IMG/VR virus record: IMGVR_UViG_3300012931_000896
Location: 1-38,561 of that record
Length of the DNA: 38,561 nt
From: a virus
Direction: 5' to 3' (one strand)
Position 1 is the stretch's first letter. The number at the start of each line of letters is the position of its first letter. Both the position numbers and the translations under genes were made by a program. This document shows, one piece after another, positions 30,389 through 37,182 of the stretch. The notes beneath the pieces are model-generated. The model did not search any database, was not told the origin of the DNA, and saw only the letters and a list, made by a program, of their open reading frames with translations.

Positions 30389-30937
30389 CTATTCCTCCAT
30401 CTTCCCCAGTGCCGTCCGTGCCTCGATAATCGCCGTTTGAGCTCTATTCAGGGCATCTTCAACGGCCTCCCTTTTCCTAAGTCTGATATTTCTTAGCTTC
30501 TCTGCCTTTTCCTTATCCCGCGGCATCTCCACTGGATCATATATCATCTGCCATCTGCCGTTTTTCAGGTGCCTCACAACCCCTTGTCTGGCCAGCATCT
30601 GCAGCCACTCCTTGGCATACGCCTCGCCCGCCCCGGCCAGTTCCTGGAGATCCTCTATGGTAACAGCCCGGTTTGCCCTCAATATCCGCCACATCCGCTC
30701 TCGGATCTCCGGCGCCTTTTTTGTCCTTACTGTTTGATACAGCCCGTGTTCGATCCGCTCTATCCCCCCAGTCTTAAGGATTTCGTATATCGCCTTTTTT
30801 ACCCGGTCCTTATCATGATAGGTCTGGACCCTGGTTCCAAGCGCATTGACAACATGGTCAACACTGAATACCCCGTTCAGAGTCTGAAGCGCCTCTCTGA
30901 CCGCAGCCGTAATCCCTGTGTGATGTTTAGGCGGCAT
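30389..30937 (-). CDS. Winged-helix-like early protein
   Basis: This is a 182-residue protein after the MuB-like gene, whose stop overlaps its ATG by one base. Residues 1-70 have a winged-helix form (ALQTLNGVFSVDHVVNALGT, DRVKKAIYEILKTGGIERIE then HGLYQT). Residues 75-125 look like a second HTH (RMWRILRANRAVTIEDLQEL, AYAKEWLQMLARQGVVRHLK). The last part is a charged helix (KLRNIRLRKREAVEDALNRA). It is probably a DNA-binding partner in transposition or early control (inference). Confidence 0.7.
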   Translation of the reverse strand: MPPKHHTGITAAVREALQTLNGVFSVDHVVNALGTRVQTYHDKDRVKKAIYEILKTGGIERIEHGLYQTVRTKKAPEIRERMWRILRANRAVTIEDLQELAGAGEAYAKEWLQMLARQGVVRHLKNGRWQMIYDPVEMPRDKEKAEKLRNIRLRKREAVEDALNRAQTAIIEARTALGKMEE

Positions 30938-31665
30938 TATTTCTCTCCATGAAGGCTCGCATCAAAGGCGATCTTTATTTTTTCCTTGTCGATATCGATG
31001 GTCTGCTTTGCGTTGCAGAATTGTATCAGATGTAAGAGCGTCCTCTTTGCCAGCCTGAAATTTCCTTCCAGCAATTTATGCAGGTATGCCGCACAGTCCA
31101 TGTTGAGAACAATCTTTCCGCCTGTGTGGTTTTTAACGTACAGCAAGGTATCCGCGATCTCGACAGGGTGAAACTCAACACGCTCAAAGGTCCGCGACCA
31201 CACCCGGCTATTTTTCTGCATATAGGCAAATAATTCATATTCACCGATCAGCACAATTGATGTCATTGAGAGGTCCGATAAATCCCTCACCACCTCCAGA
31301 AAACCGGCCGGCAGTTTTTCCAATTCATCAATCAGCACTGTCTTCGGGTTTTGTAGCAGGCTGTCCAGTACTGCGCTAAAACATTTTCCCTTTTTAACAG
31401 GCACAGGCATTATCAATAGCTCCCGGCAAAGTTCCTGGAGAAACTCTGTATAGTTGGTTTCCCACACCTTGCGGGTTCGCAGATATACACTGGGATTTTC
31501 GGCATGCCACCTCTGCGCTGCCCTGGTCTTGCCGAGCCCTGCATTGCCGTATACAATGCCTAAACGGCCCTCACCTTCAGCCAATGCCAGGCCATCCATA
31601 GCGACGTTAAAATTTCTAACGTTTTTCGTTGGCACAAAATTGCTTACAAATTTAATTGATTCCAT
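30937..31665 (-). CDS. DNA transposition AAA+ ATPase (MuB-like)
   Basis: This is a 242-residue protein from the ATG at 31665, preceded by AAGGAGGTTAT. Walker A is GNAGLGKT (residues about 40-47) and Walker B TVLIDELEKL (Asp113, Glu114), with a sensor-like TSIVLIGEYE. MuB coats target DNA and activates the MuA transposase. This protein is shorter than MuB (312 residues) and lacks an evident N-terminal HTH domain, like ATPases of B3/D3112-type phages. It overlaps neither gene except at its end. Confidence 0.92.
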   Translation of the reverse strand: MESIKFVSNFVPTKNVRNFNVAMDGLALAEGEGRLGIVYGNAGLGKTRAAQRWHAENPSVYLRTRKVWETNYTEFLQELCRELLIMPVPVKKGKCFSAVLDSLLQNPKTVLIDELEKLPAGFLEVVRDLSDLSMTSIVLIGEYELFAYMQKNSRVWSRTFERVEFHPVEIADTLLYVKNHTGGKIVLNMDCAAYLHKLLEGNFRLAKRTLLHLIQFCNAKQTIDIDKEKIKIAFDASLHGEK

Positions 31666-31676
31666 ATAACCTCCTT

Positions 31677-33872
31677 TCAATTGGTTTGATACATCACGGC
31701 ATATTTAACGCGTGTGTTCTCAAAATAATCCGAATATTTACCAAACTGTATCGTCTGTTCAAAATAACTCATAAAGGCTTGCTCATCCCTGGGGATTAAA
31801 ACGCCCTGGGCGTCAAGTTCCAGGTCTTTTTCATATCGCTCCATGTCCGTCAGCCTGGATATCTCATCCCATTTAATCCGTCCCAGGCCCATTTCATCAT
31901 GGGCCTTTTCCAGTGCCTCAAAATCCTCCTGGATGCGGGCCTTGGCGTCATCGGTTAAATGGATAACCTCTGCCTTCTTTTTCGAGTCCTCTTGTTTTGG
32001 CCCTTCCAGCGTAAACCCCGCGCTCTCGATCTGCCGTGTTGTTTCAGGTATAACCACAGTATTAAGCAATTCCCTGGCGCTGGTTAATGTCTGTTTTTTA
32101 AGACCCCCTTTAAGATCAAGCTGATCCGCGAGCTCCGCCTTATCCTCCGCCGTCCCCATGTGCCAGGCCATCGGGTGGACGTCATTCATCCGGGTTGCTT
32201 CGCAAATAAATTCCTGATCCCTGTAAACCAGGATTGATTGAGGGTTTTGCAGGTCGTATCTGATCGTTACGCTATGCTTGCGGCCGTAAAGGCTGGGGTG
32301 ATAATACCACTCGCCTAAAAGCCGAATGCCCCTGCGCCGGATCGTGCGGACCTCTATGCTCATCATGAGTTCATGCAGTTCCGCCTGGTCAACGCCGGAC
32401 CCCCGTCCCGGGAGAAAAACATCAATCGGACGTATGCCCTTCAGGTGCCCGTCCTGCTGTGGCCGCCTGGCATATTCATCAAACCAGGCCGCGACCGCGC
32501 GATGGGTTTCTTCCAGCGTGGGAATGCGGCCGCCCGTTATCTTCTCGCAGATCCGGCGATGTGTTTTCTCACCCATATTCAGGCGCGGCGGTTTTTCAGC
32601 AATCGACGTGCCCACATATGAGGGAGCAATCCTCTCCAGTTCTGCAAACGATCCAAAAAACCTTTCAACCGGCTTGCTTTGCGGGTGATAAGGCCATGCA
32701 AAAACAGGCTGGATTCCAAGGCGGTCATAAACCCCTGAAAACCCGGCCTCCTCCAGATTTACTCCATTAAAAAATCTGGAGGAAAAGGCGGCGCCGTTAT
32801 CCAGGTATGCAATCCTGGGACGTTTCCCCAGCATTATAATAGCCCGGCGAAGCGCGGCGTTAATGGCTTGAGTGTTTTCCGTGGGCATGATCTCCCAACC
32901 GCACGGATAGTTGCTCTTCATGTCAAACCAGAGGATCAGGGTCATACGCTTTGCCTTGCCGGTCCAGGGGTTCAGCGTTTCAAAATTGAGCGTATGCCCA
33001 TCCGCAACCAGTATGTCGCCCACGTCGATCTTGTTGTAATCGCGTTTGAGCCAGAAGAGGCATTTTTCATTCAGCCCTTTTTCGCCTTCGCGCCAGAAAA
33101 TCCACTGATCATAATTTACGGAGATCCAGTCATCCAGGAAACGGCGATAAGTGTCGTCAGAAGCGCCGTCCTGCACGCCCTTCTGATCCATAACCGCCCT
33201 GGCAATGCGGATGATTTCGGATTTTTTCTTGGGTTGAAAAGGCGAGCGGACTATTGATAACAGCACAGCAGCCTGATCAGGGCCGATGCATCGCTTTCCC
33301 TTGCTCCCGCCATAGCGAGGGGCCAGCGCCGTCACCGGATCGGCCCCCTTGCGTATCTTTACGGTCTGGCGTTCCAGGGTTTTAAAGGACGTTGAGCCAA
33401 GCGTCTCGAATAAAACAGGGTATGCGCCCGCGTTATAGGCCATTACAAAATCCCGTTTAGCCTGCACCCGTGACCCATGACTGCCTTTGTTTTTGGCATG
33501 AGCCATATAAAGCCGGATAAGATCGGCCCAGGCCAGGGCCTTGACGCGCTGCCAGTCCCGTAATGTAGATGACCCTTGAATGCTAAGTGCTGCACCCTGA
33601 AGGGCTGTAGCGGCGCGATTCATCGCGCCTGAAAAGAGTGCGGGCCTGCGGACAACAACCTGGGAGGGTATTTCAGGAGGATAGTCCGCAGCCCGCGCCG
33701 ACAAGGCAATGCGATATTCCACGGGAATTGAGTCTATATAATAATGTCTGGTCAACCTATCGCCGTCCATGTATGGCCATCCATTTTTAGTGGCTTCTAT
33801 TTTAATAAACGTCTTGGATTTATTTACTGCATCCGCGATACGTTTAGCCGTTGCCGTCTCTCTCTCGCCCAT
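31677..33872 (-). CDS. DDE transposase (MuA-like)
   Basis: This is a 731-residue protein from the ATG at 33872 (GGTGGAGCGGTC precedes it). The N-terminal part contains HTH-like end-binding regions. The catalytic core carries the DDE set: Asp291 (ILVADGHT), Asp358 (AYLDNGAAF) and Glu403 (QSKPVERFFGSF). A Mu-C-type beta barrel follows (GEWYYHPSLYGRKHSVTIRY with DLQNPQSILVYRD), and the C-terminal part is acidic and helical, probably the ATPase contact region. It cuts and joins phage ends to host DNA during replication. Its spacing and length agree with MuA. Confidence 0.95.
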   Translation of the reverse strand: MGERETATAKRIADAVNKSKTFIKIEATKNGWPYMDGDRLTRHYYIDSIPVEYRIALSARAADYPPEIPSQVVVRRPALFSGAMNRAATALQGAALSIQGSSTLRDWQRVKALAWADLIRLYMAHAKNKGSHGSRVQAKRDFVMAYNAGAYPVLFETLGSTSFKTLERQTVKIRKGADPVTALAPRYGGSKGKRCIGPDQAAVLLSIVRSPFQPKKKSEIIRIARAVMDQKGVQDGASDDTYRRFLDDWISVNYDQWIFWREGEKGLNEKCLFWLKRDYNKIDVGDILVADGHTLNFETLNPWTGKAKRMTLILWFDMKSNYPCGWEIMPTENTQAINAALRRAIIMLGKRPRIAYLDNGAAFSSRFFNGVNLEEAGFSGVYDRLGIQPVFAWPYHPQSKPVERFFGSFAELERIAPSYVGTSIAEKPPRLNMGEKTHRRICEKITGGRIPTLEETHRAVAAWFDEYARRPQQDGHLKGIRPIDVFLPGRGSGVDQAELHELMMSIEVRTIRRRGIRLLGEWYYHPSLYGRKHSVTIRYDLQNPQSILVYRDQEFICEATRMNDVHPMAWHMGTAEDKAELADQLDLKGGLKKQTLTSARELLNTVVIPETTRQIESAGFTLEGPKQEDSKKKAEVIHLTDDAKARIQEDFEALEKAHDEMGLGRIKWDEISRLTDMERYEKDLELDAQGVLIPRDEQAFMSYFEQTIQFGKYSDYFENTRVKYAVMYQTN

Positions 33873-33886
33873 GACCGCTCCACCTG

Positions 33887-34102
33887 TCATTCTGCAGCTT
33901 GACTGCAGAATCCCGTATGAAAAAATCCGTCATCATCTCTACTATTCAGTTCCAGCTCAGCAGCATGCAGCATTGCCGCGGTCATGCTCATCCAACTCCC
34001 CGGCATATCCTGTTGTGTAATGGTGTCAAAGAGCGAGTAAATAATGTCGCCTTTAGCATCACGTCCCAGTCTTATTTCAAACTGACCAACCATGATTCCC
34101 AT
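33887..34102 (-). CDS. Small early protein before the transposase
   Basis: This is a 71-residue protein from the ATG at 34102, preceded by AAGGAGGTTTGAA. It opens MGIMVGQFEIRLGRDAKGDI and continues IYSLFDTITQQDMPGSWMSM, TAAMLHAAELELN. It looks like an ordinary soluble protein of mixed fold. The end (FFHTGFCSQAAE) lies on a palindrome. No family is recognised. The gene order between ner and the transposase is where Mu relatives keep small regulators. Confidence 0.6.
   Translation of the reverse strand: MGIMVGQFEIRLGRDAKGDIIYSLFDTITQQDMPGSWMSMTAAMLHAAELELNSRDDDGFFHTGFCSQAAE
33889..33911. repeat. ATTCTGCAG-CTTGA-CTGCAGAAT palindrome
   Basis: This is a perfect 9-bp stem with the five-base loop CTTGA, lying between the small early gene and the transposase start. 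It has the same design as the elements at 6523 and 10315, with changed bases that remain paired. Confidence 0.8.
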
Positions 34103-34250
34103 TTCAAACCTCCTTTCTTTGGATGGCACAAAACTTGCTATCCTTATATATACATCCAATATGTCAAATACGTCTGATCTGTCCTTTTCTCAAATCTGAA
34201 ACTTCTTTGCCTTTACCCTCAAGCGAAGCGCTCCTAAAGTGAAACGCTCC
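34103..34250. repeat. Gap with repeats and no gene
   Basis: The gap holds CTCAAATCTGAAACTTC (about 34190), then CTCAAGCGAAGCGCTCC at 34218-34234 and a decayed TGAAACGCTCC. No reading frame is supported. A weak AT-rich patch (TCCTTATATATACATCC, about 34140) could carry a promoter for the genes to its left. Confidence 0.5.
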
Positions 34251-34769
34251 TCATCTTCCTCTGAGCTCCTTCTTCAATCTCTGCAACTCCGTAATATTGG
34301 AATCGATCTTCCCGAGTGCAAATTCCCGCACCTCTTCTCCAGATGCCACTTTTGCGTCCTCAGCTTCAGCAAAACCCTTACATATAATTAATGATGCGGT
34401 AACATGCTGTATGCCGTAGATCAACCAAGCTGGCATCGGGTATTCGACGGGCTTACTGAGATAATTGTTAAACATGGCGAGTGATATGCCTTTAGATCCC
34501 TTATGTCTGGGGCCGGTCGGCGTGGTCCATCCGAAATACTCATTAATGGCATCAACTGCCTGGTCTCTACTCATTCCGGATGATTTTATGGATTTTTTAG
34601 CATTAGCCGCTACCTCAATACAGGATTCTTCCCAACTATGCACAGCCTTCACTGCTTTTTCCGGCTTGGTCAATATTTCCGTCTTCAACGCGACATATTC
34701 ATCAATCCGCGCGTCGTAATCAAAAATGTTTAACTGTCTGGTATCTAATCTTTTCTTAGGTTTAGACAT
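34251..34769 (-). CDS. Conserved early protein near ner, unknown function
   Basis: This is a 172-residue protein. The start (SKPKKRLDTRQLNIFDYDAR) is basic. The middle has MSRDQAVDAINEYFGWTTPT, then GPRHKGSKGISLAMFNNYLS, which resembles a divergent helix-turn-helix with a basic loop. The end is a coiled helix (SNITELQRLKKELRGR). Proteins of this form lie between ner and the transposase in several Mu-like phages. A DNA-binding regulator is plausible. Confidence 0.65.
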   Translation of the reverse strand: MSKPKKRLDTRQLNIFDYDARIDEYVALKTEILTKPEKAVKAVHSWEESCIEVAANAKKSIKSSGMSRDQAVDAINEYFGWTTPTGPRHKGSKGISLAMFNNYLSKPVEYPMPAWLIYGIQHVTASLIICKGFAEAEDAKVASGEEVREFALGKIDSNITELQRLKKELRGR

Positions 34770-34789
34770 TGCCTTCCCGTTTTTAATAT

Positions 34790-34807
34790 GTTATTAATAA
34801 CGTATTG
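34790..34807. promoter_or_regulatory. Operator-like palindrome GTTATTAATAAC, left copy
   Basis: GTTATTAATAAC (34790-34801) is a perfect palindrome in the 40-base gap between ner and the next gene. It is part of a 15-base word (34793-34807) whose exact reverse complement occurs at 36153-36167. A binding site for Ner, the repressor or the transposase is possible. Confidence 0.45.
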
Positions 34808-34809
34808 GA

Positions 34810-35037
34810 TTAAGCCGCTTTTTTAATTCGTTTGTTGGGACGTAAAAAATATTCACGAAATACGACAAGGGGTTCTTTGCCTATCTTTTTGGCAATAAAC
34901 CTCATCAAAGGTTCAGATCCCCAGCCGGAATTAATAATGCGCGAAACCGTAAATTCCGCGCAGCCATATTCTTTGGCAATCGCTTTTTGTGTGAGTTTGG
35001 CTTTTTTGATCGCGGCCTGTATATCAGCAGGATGCAT
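34810..35037 (-). CDS. Ner-like DNA-binding regulator
   Basis: This is a 75-residue protein. MHPADIQAAIKKAKLTQKAI followed by AKEYGCAEFTVSRIINSGWG and SEPLMRFIAKKIGKEPLVVF is the Ner/Nlp form of helix-turn-helix. Mu Ner shuts down early and repressor transcription in the lytic cycle. Its ATG is preceded by AAGGAAAATTAATT. It is the first clear minus-strand gene after the candidate early promoter at 35.53-35.56 kb. The basic tail (RPNKRIKKAA) fits DNA binding. Confidence 0.85.
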   Translation of the reverse strand: MHPADIQAAIKKAKLTQKAIAKEYGCAEFTVSRIINSGWGSEPLMRFIAKKIGKEPLVVFREYFLRPNKRIKKAA

Positions 35038-35069
35038 AATTAATTTTCCTTTTTAAAATGAGGGATAAT

Positions 35070-35360
35070 ATGAGTCTCGCCAAATACGCCGGAGCGTGTA
35101 CCGGACTCGAGTCGGAACTAAAAGGATGTTTAACCAAAGAAGATATATCCGAACTCCGAAAAGAGTTAACCCCATTGGGTGTGAATAAGTGGTATTCATG
35201 GTATCTGGAAAATATACGAGAGGTCGAAGCGTTCGTTTCCGCAACTCCTTCTGAGCGAATGAAGCGGAAAGCCTGGCAAGAGAAAACTCTTCTCCGCCGC
35301 TTGGTGTTGGGCTCATTTCTGCATGTTCGAAATGCTCGGGACCTTCTATCCGGGCATTGA
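35070..35360 (+). CDS. Plus-strand hypothetical protein within the control region
   Basis: This is a 96-residue protein with ATG at 35070 preceded by GAGGGATAAT (an ATG at 35058 is also possible). It reads as a helical protein (LTKEDISELRKELTPLGVNK; WYSWYLENIREVEAFVSATP; ERMKRKAWQEKTLLRRLVLG). The residue mix favours this frame over the opposite strand. It runs against the early minus-strand transcript. The last residues (VRNARDLLSGH) look unlike the rest, and a second ORF in the next frame seems to continue it, so a frameshift is possible. Confidence 0.6.
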   Translation: MSLAKYAGACTGLESELKGCLTKEDISELRKELTPLGVNKWYSWYLENIREVEAFVSATPSERMKRKAWQEKTLLRRLVLGSFLHVRNARDLLSGH

Positions 35361-35493
35361 ACAGAATTATTTAGAGCCTGGTTGCTCTTACCGGGAAATG
35401 GCCGTAAAGGCCGGATATGCATATATCCGGATTTTTTACATGGAAGATCATCTTTGGCCGTTTGATGATCCGAATCCTTTTGAAAAGTCATAA
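35323..35493 (+). CDS. Second overlapping plus-strand ORF, possible continuation
   Basis: This 56-residue frame begins MFEMLGTFYPGIEQNYLEPG and continues CSYREMAVKAGYAYIRIFYM, EDHLWPFDDPNPFEKS. The Tyr-, Trp- and Pro-rich content looks strongly coding. It has no good ribosome site, so it is either coupled to the preceding ORF, which it overlaps by 38 bases, or is the tail of one gene of about 140 residues broken by a single-base change near 35325. Confidence 0.52.
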   Translation: MFEMLGTFYPGIEQNYLEPGCSYREMAVKAGYAYIRIFYMEDHLWPFDDPNPFEKS

Positions 35494-35533
35494 TTAACCT
35501 CTTTATCTATTTTTGATTTTAAAATTGATAATA

Positions 35534-35562
35534 GTTTTACATAACCCATGTATTCTTGTCAA
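35534..35562 (-). promoter_or_regulatory. Candidate early promoter (Pe-like)
   Basis: On the minus strand a perfect TTGACA (35557-35562) stands 17 bases before TAAAAC (35534-35539). It lies in the AT-rich gap before the repressor-like gene and points to ner and the transposase genes, as the Mu early promoter does. On the plus strand TATACA (35569-35574) is close to the repressor ATG, suggesting divergent, overlapping promoters. Confidence 0.6.
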
Positions 35563-35580
35563 GAGAAATATACATAGCAT

Positions 35581-36093
35581 ATGAAAAAATATAATCTTAA
35601 ATTAAATTATCCAGATATTATAGCTAGAATTGAAAATGAAAGGGAGTTTCAAGAGCTTAAACCTGGTAAATGGGCGGATAAGGTTGGTGTAACGATTAAT
35701 GTAGTGTCAAATATCCACGGCAAAACGAAGCAAAAGCCATCATTAGAATACATAATAGCTGTATCTAGGGCCACCCAAAAACCCGTGGAATATTTTCTTT
35801 ATGGTGAAGATATCAATAAAAACAGAAATGAAGTTAATGAGAAGGGTCCGATCGGCGATCTCCTATCTATGACCAAGGAGATCTTGGTGTCCAATACCGA
35901 TTATGCAACATCTTTATCAGCTAATATAAAATCATTTCATAAATCGGTTACGCTCGAAAAAAACAAATATACCCTTGAGGATGAATGCAAAGAACTAAAA
36001 AAGGAGGTAAAAGACCTTAAAAACTTAATTCATGAACATGTAACAGGTTCTGCCTCCCCTCATAAAAACCTTAAAGCCGGTAATGACCCATAA
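35581..36093 (+). CDS. Repressor-like XRE regulator
   Basis: This is a 170-residue protein. The HTH is at residues about 25-75 (LKPGKWADKVGVTINVVSNI, HGKTKQKPSLEYIIAVSRAT, then QKPVEYFLYGED), of the XRE/CI type. The C-terminal half is a coiled coil (KNKYTLEDECKELKKEVKDL) with no S24 peptidase, so control by RecA-type self-cleavage is unlikely. It is opposite in direction to ner, as c is in Mu. It has hardly any ribosome site and a TATACA seven bases before the ATG, which may mean a leaderless message. The gene is clearly more AT-rich than the late genes. Confidence 0.78.
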   Translation: MKKYNLKLNYPDIIARIENEREFQELKPGKWADKVGVTINVVSNIHGKTKQKPSLEYIIAVSRATQKPVEYFLYGEDINKNRNEVNEKGPIGDLLSMTKEILVSNTDYATSLSANIKSFHKSVTLEKNKYTLEDECKELKKEVKDLKNLIHEHVTGSASPHKNLKAGNDP

Positions 36094-36152
36094 TTTTAAA
36101 GTGGTTCGCCGCATCGGTAAAATAATTTATGTAGCTTTTAGATAGTGTTTTT

Positions 36153-36167
36153 CAATACGTTATTAAT
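36153..36167. promoter_or_regulatory. Operator-like word, right copy (inverted)
   Basis: CAATACGTTATTAAT is the exact reverse complement of 34793-34807. The two copies bracket ner, the opposed ORFs and the repressor gene, which suggests binding of one regulator on both sides. Confidence 0.45.
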
Positions 36168-36207
36168 TGCAGAAAAAAGCTATTTTTTGAGATCTTAATT
36201 AATATAA

Positions 36208-36314
36208 GTTGGTTGCCACTGTAAGTTTTACTGTAAATTAGTTATCTACTTAATATTATTAATTTATATAGCTTTCTGACTGGTTGCCAGTCAGGTTGCC
36301 AGTGACTGGCAACC
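36208..36314. repeat. GGTTGCCA repeat cluster with hairpin
   Basis: GGTTGCCA occurs at 36211-36218 and as GGTTGCCAGT at 36282-36291 and 36294-36303, with the inverse ACTGGCAACC at 36305-36314. The right copies can form two alternative hairpins. No T-run follows. It lies in the AT-rich gap before the zinc-ribbon gene (36.1-36.37 kb), which otherwise has no gene. It may be an operator or a transposase-binding group. Confidence 0.65.
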
Positions 36315-36376
36315 AAAATCGGTCTTAAAATCATTCCTAATTATCTTTTTTGAAGGTGTTCATTAAGGAGGTTTTT

Positions 36377-36865
36377 ATGGCACTGATAACCTGCCCGGAA
36401 TGTATTAAGAAAATTAGTGATACAATTGATCAATGCCCTCATTGTGGTTATAAAATAACTCCAGAAATGATTATTAATATTAAGAAAGGGGCTGAATCAT
36501 CTAAAAAAATCTGGAGTATTATGGCGATAGCTGTTGTTGCCTTTTTTATAGGTATATATTTATTTGGGAATACTAATACTCAAAAGAGTCAAAATTCCAG
36601 GGAAGACTTAATAGCACAAGGATTTGATTGGGATGGTTCACATAAGGGTTTAACCACATTAATAAAAAAGACAATGCATAATCCTGATTCTTTTAAACAT
36701 GTTGCATCAAAATATTCTGACAATGGAGATTATTTATTTATTAAAACTACGTTTAGAGGAACGAATACATTTGGAGCAGTAGTAACAAACTGGATCTCGG
36801 CAAAGGTTGATCTGAATGGTAAGGTAATTCAAGTAGTGGATCAGGGGCAAGGGAACGGACCATAA
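36377..36865 (+). CDS. Zinc-ribbon, single-span membrane protein (left-end cargo)
   Basis: This is a 162-residue protein from the ATG at 36377, preceded by AAGGAGGTTTTT. The opening ITCPECIKKISDTIDQCPHC is a zinc ribbon (CPEC, CPHC). A membrane helix (about residues 42-60, IWSIMAIAVVAFFIGIYLF) separates it from an outer domain: LIKKTMHNPDSFKHVASKYS, DYLFIKTTFRGTNTFGAVVT and AKVDLNGKVIQVVDQG. This outer domain occurs in many bacterial zinc-ribbon proteins of unknown role. The low GC content and the place between repressor and phage end mark it as a cargo gene, perhaps for exclusion of other phages (inference). Confidence 0.72.
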   Translation: MALITCPECIKKISDTIDQCPHCGYKITPEMIINIKKGAESSKKIWSIMAIAVVAFFIGIYLFGNTNTQKSQNSREDLIAQGFDWDGSHKGLTTLIKKTMHNPDSFKHVASKYSDNGDYLFIKTTFRGTNTFGAVVTNWISAKVDLNGKVIQVVDQGQGNGP

Positions 36866-36879
36866 TTTTCTCAATCTAT

Positions 36880-36988
36880 CTGCAAATAATCCTCAAAATA
36901 CTGCAAAAACCCTGCTATTATTTCCGCAAAATGAGAATTTTTAATTTCTACCTATTTAATTGATATTCCTAGATATTCCACCGCAAAA
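36880..36988. repeat. Phased YGCAAA repeats, candidate phage-end transposase sites
   Basis: CTGCAAA (36880), CTGCAAAA (36901), CCGCAAAA (36924) and CCGCAAAA (36981) stand in the same direction at steps of 21, 23 and 57 bases, about two and five helical turns. Mu end sites for the transposase are 22-bp units in tandem, so these could be its binding sites near the phage left end. A terminal CA that would close the phage could be at 37002-37003, but I cannot prove it. Confidence 0.45.
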
Positions 36989-37060
36989 TTATCTCTCTAG
37001 ACATCTCATACCCCCCTCCTCGTCACATTCAGAAAGAGGTCCCAAAAGAGAGCCCACCAA

Positions 37061-37094
37061 TAAAAAAGACTTACACCTGAAAAGATGTAAGTCT
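37061..37094 (-). terminator. Intrinsic terminator of tRNA-fMet
   Basis: On the minus strand AGACTTACA (37094-37086) pairs with TGTAAGTCT (37075-37067) over a ten-base loop, followed by TTTTTTA. It lies eleven bases after the end of the tRNA. Confidence 0.85.
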
Positions 37095-37105
37095 GTGATA
37101 TCATT

Positions 37106-37182
<77 letters not shown>

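Noticed and set aside
22556-31665. Mor- or C-type late activator expected in a Mu relative
   Set aside because: I looked for it among the middle genes and found no protein with a convincing Mor/C pattern. The late activator may be one of the unrecognised zinc or helix-turn-helix proteins or be absent.
35024-35491. Minus-strand reading frame of 155 codons in front of ner, with AAAGAGG upstream
   Set aside because: Its composition (many Ser, Arg, Cys, His, no clear helices) is that of an antisense frame, while the opposite strand carries two frames with real coding character. It is kept only as an alternative in the findings.
36282-36314. GGTTGCCAGT hairpin as terminator of the repressor gene
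   Set aside because: No T-run follows on either strand, and it lies 190 bases after the stop.
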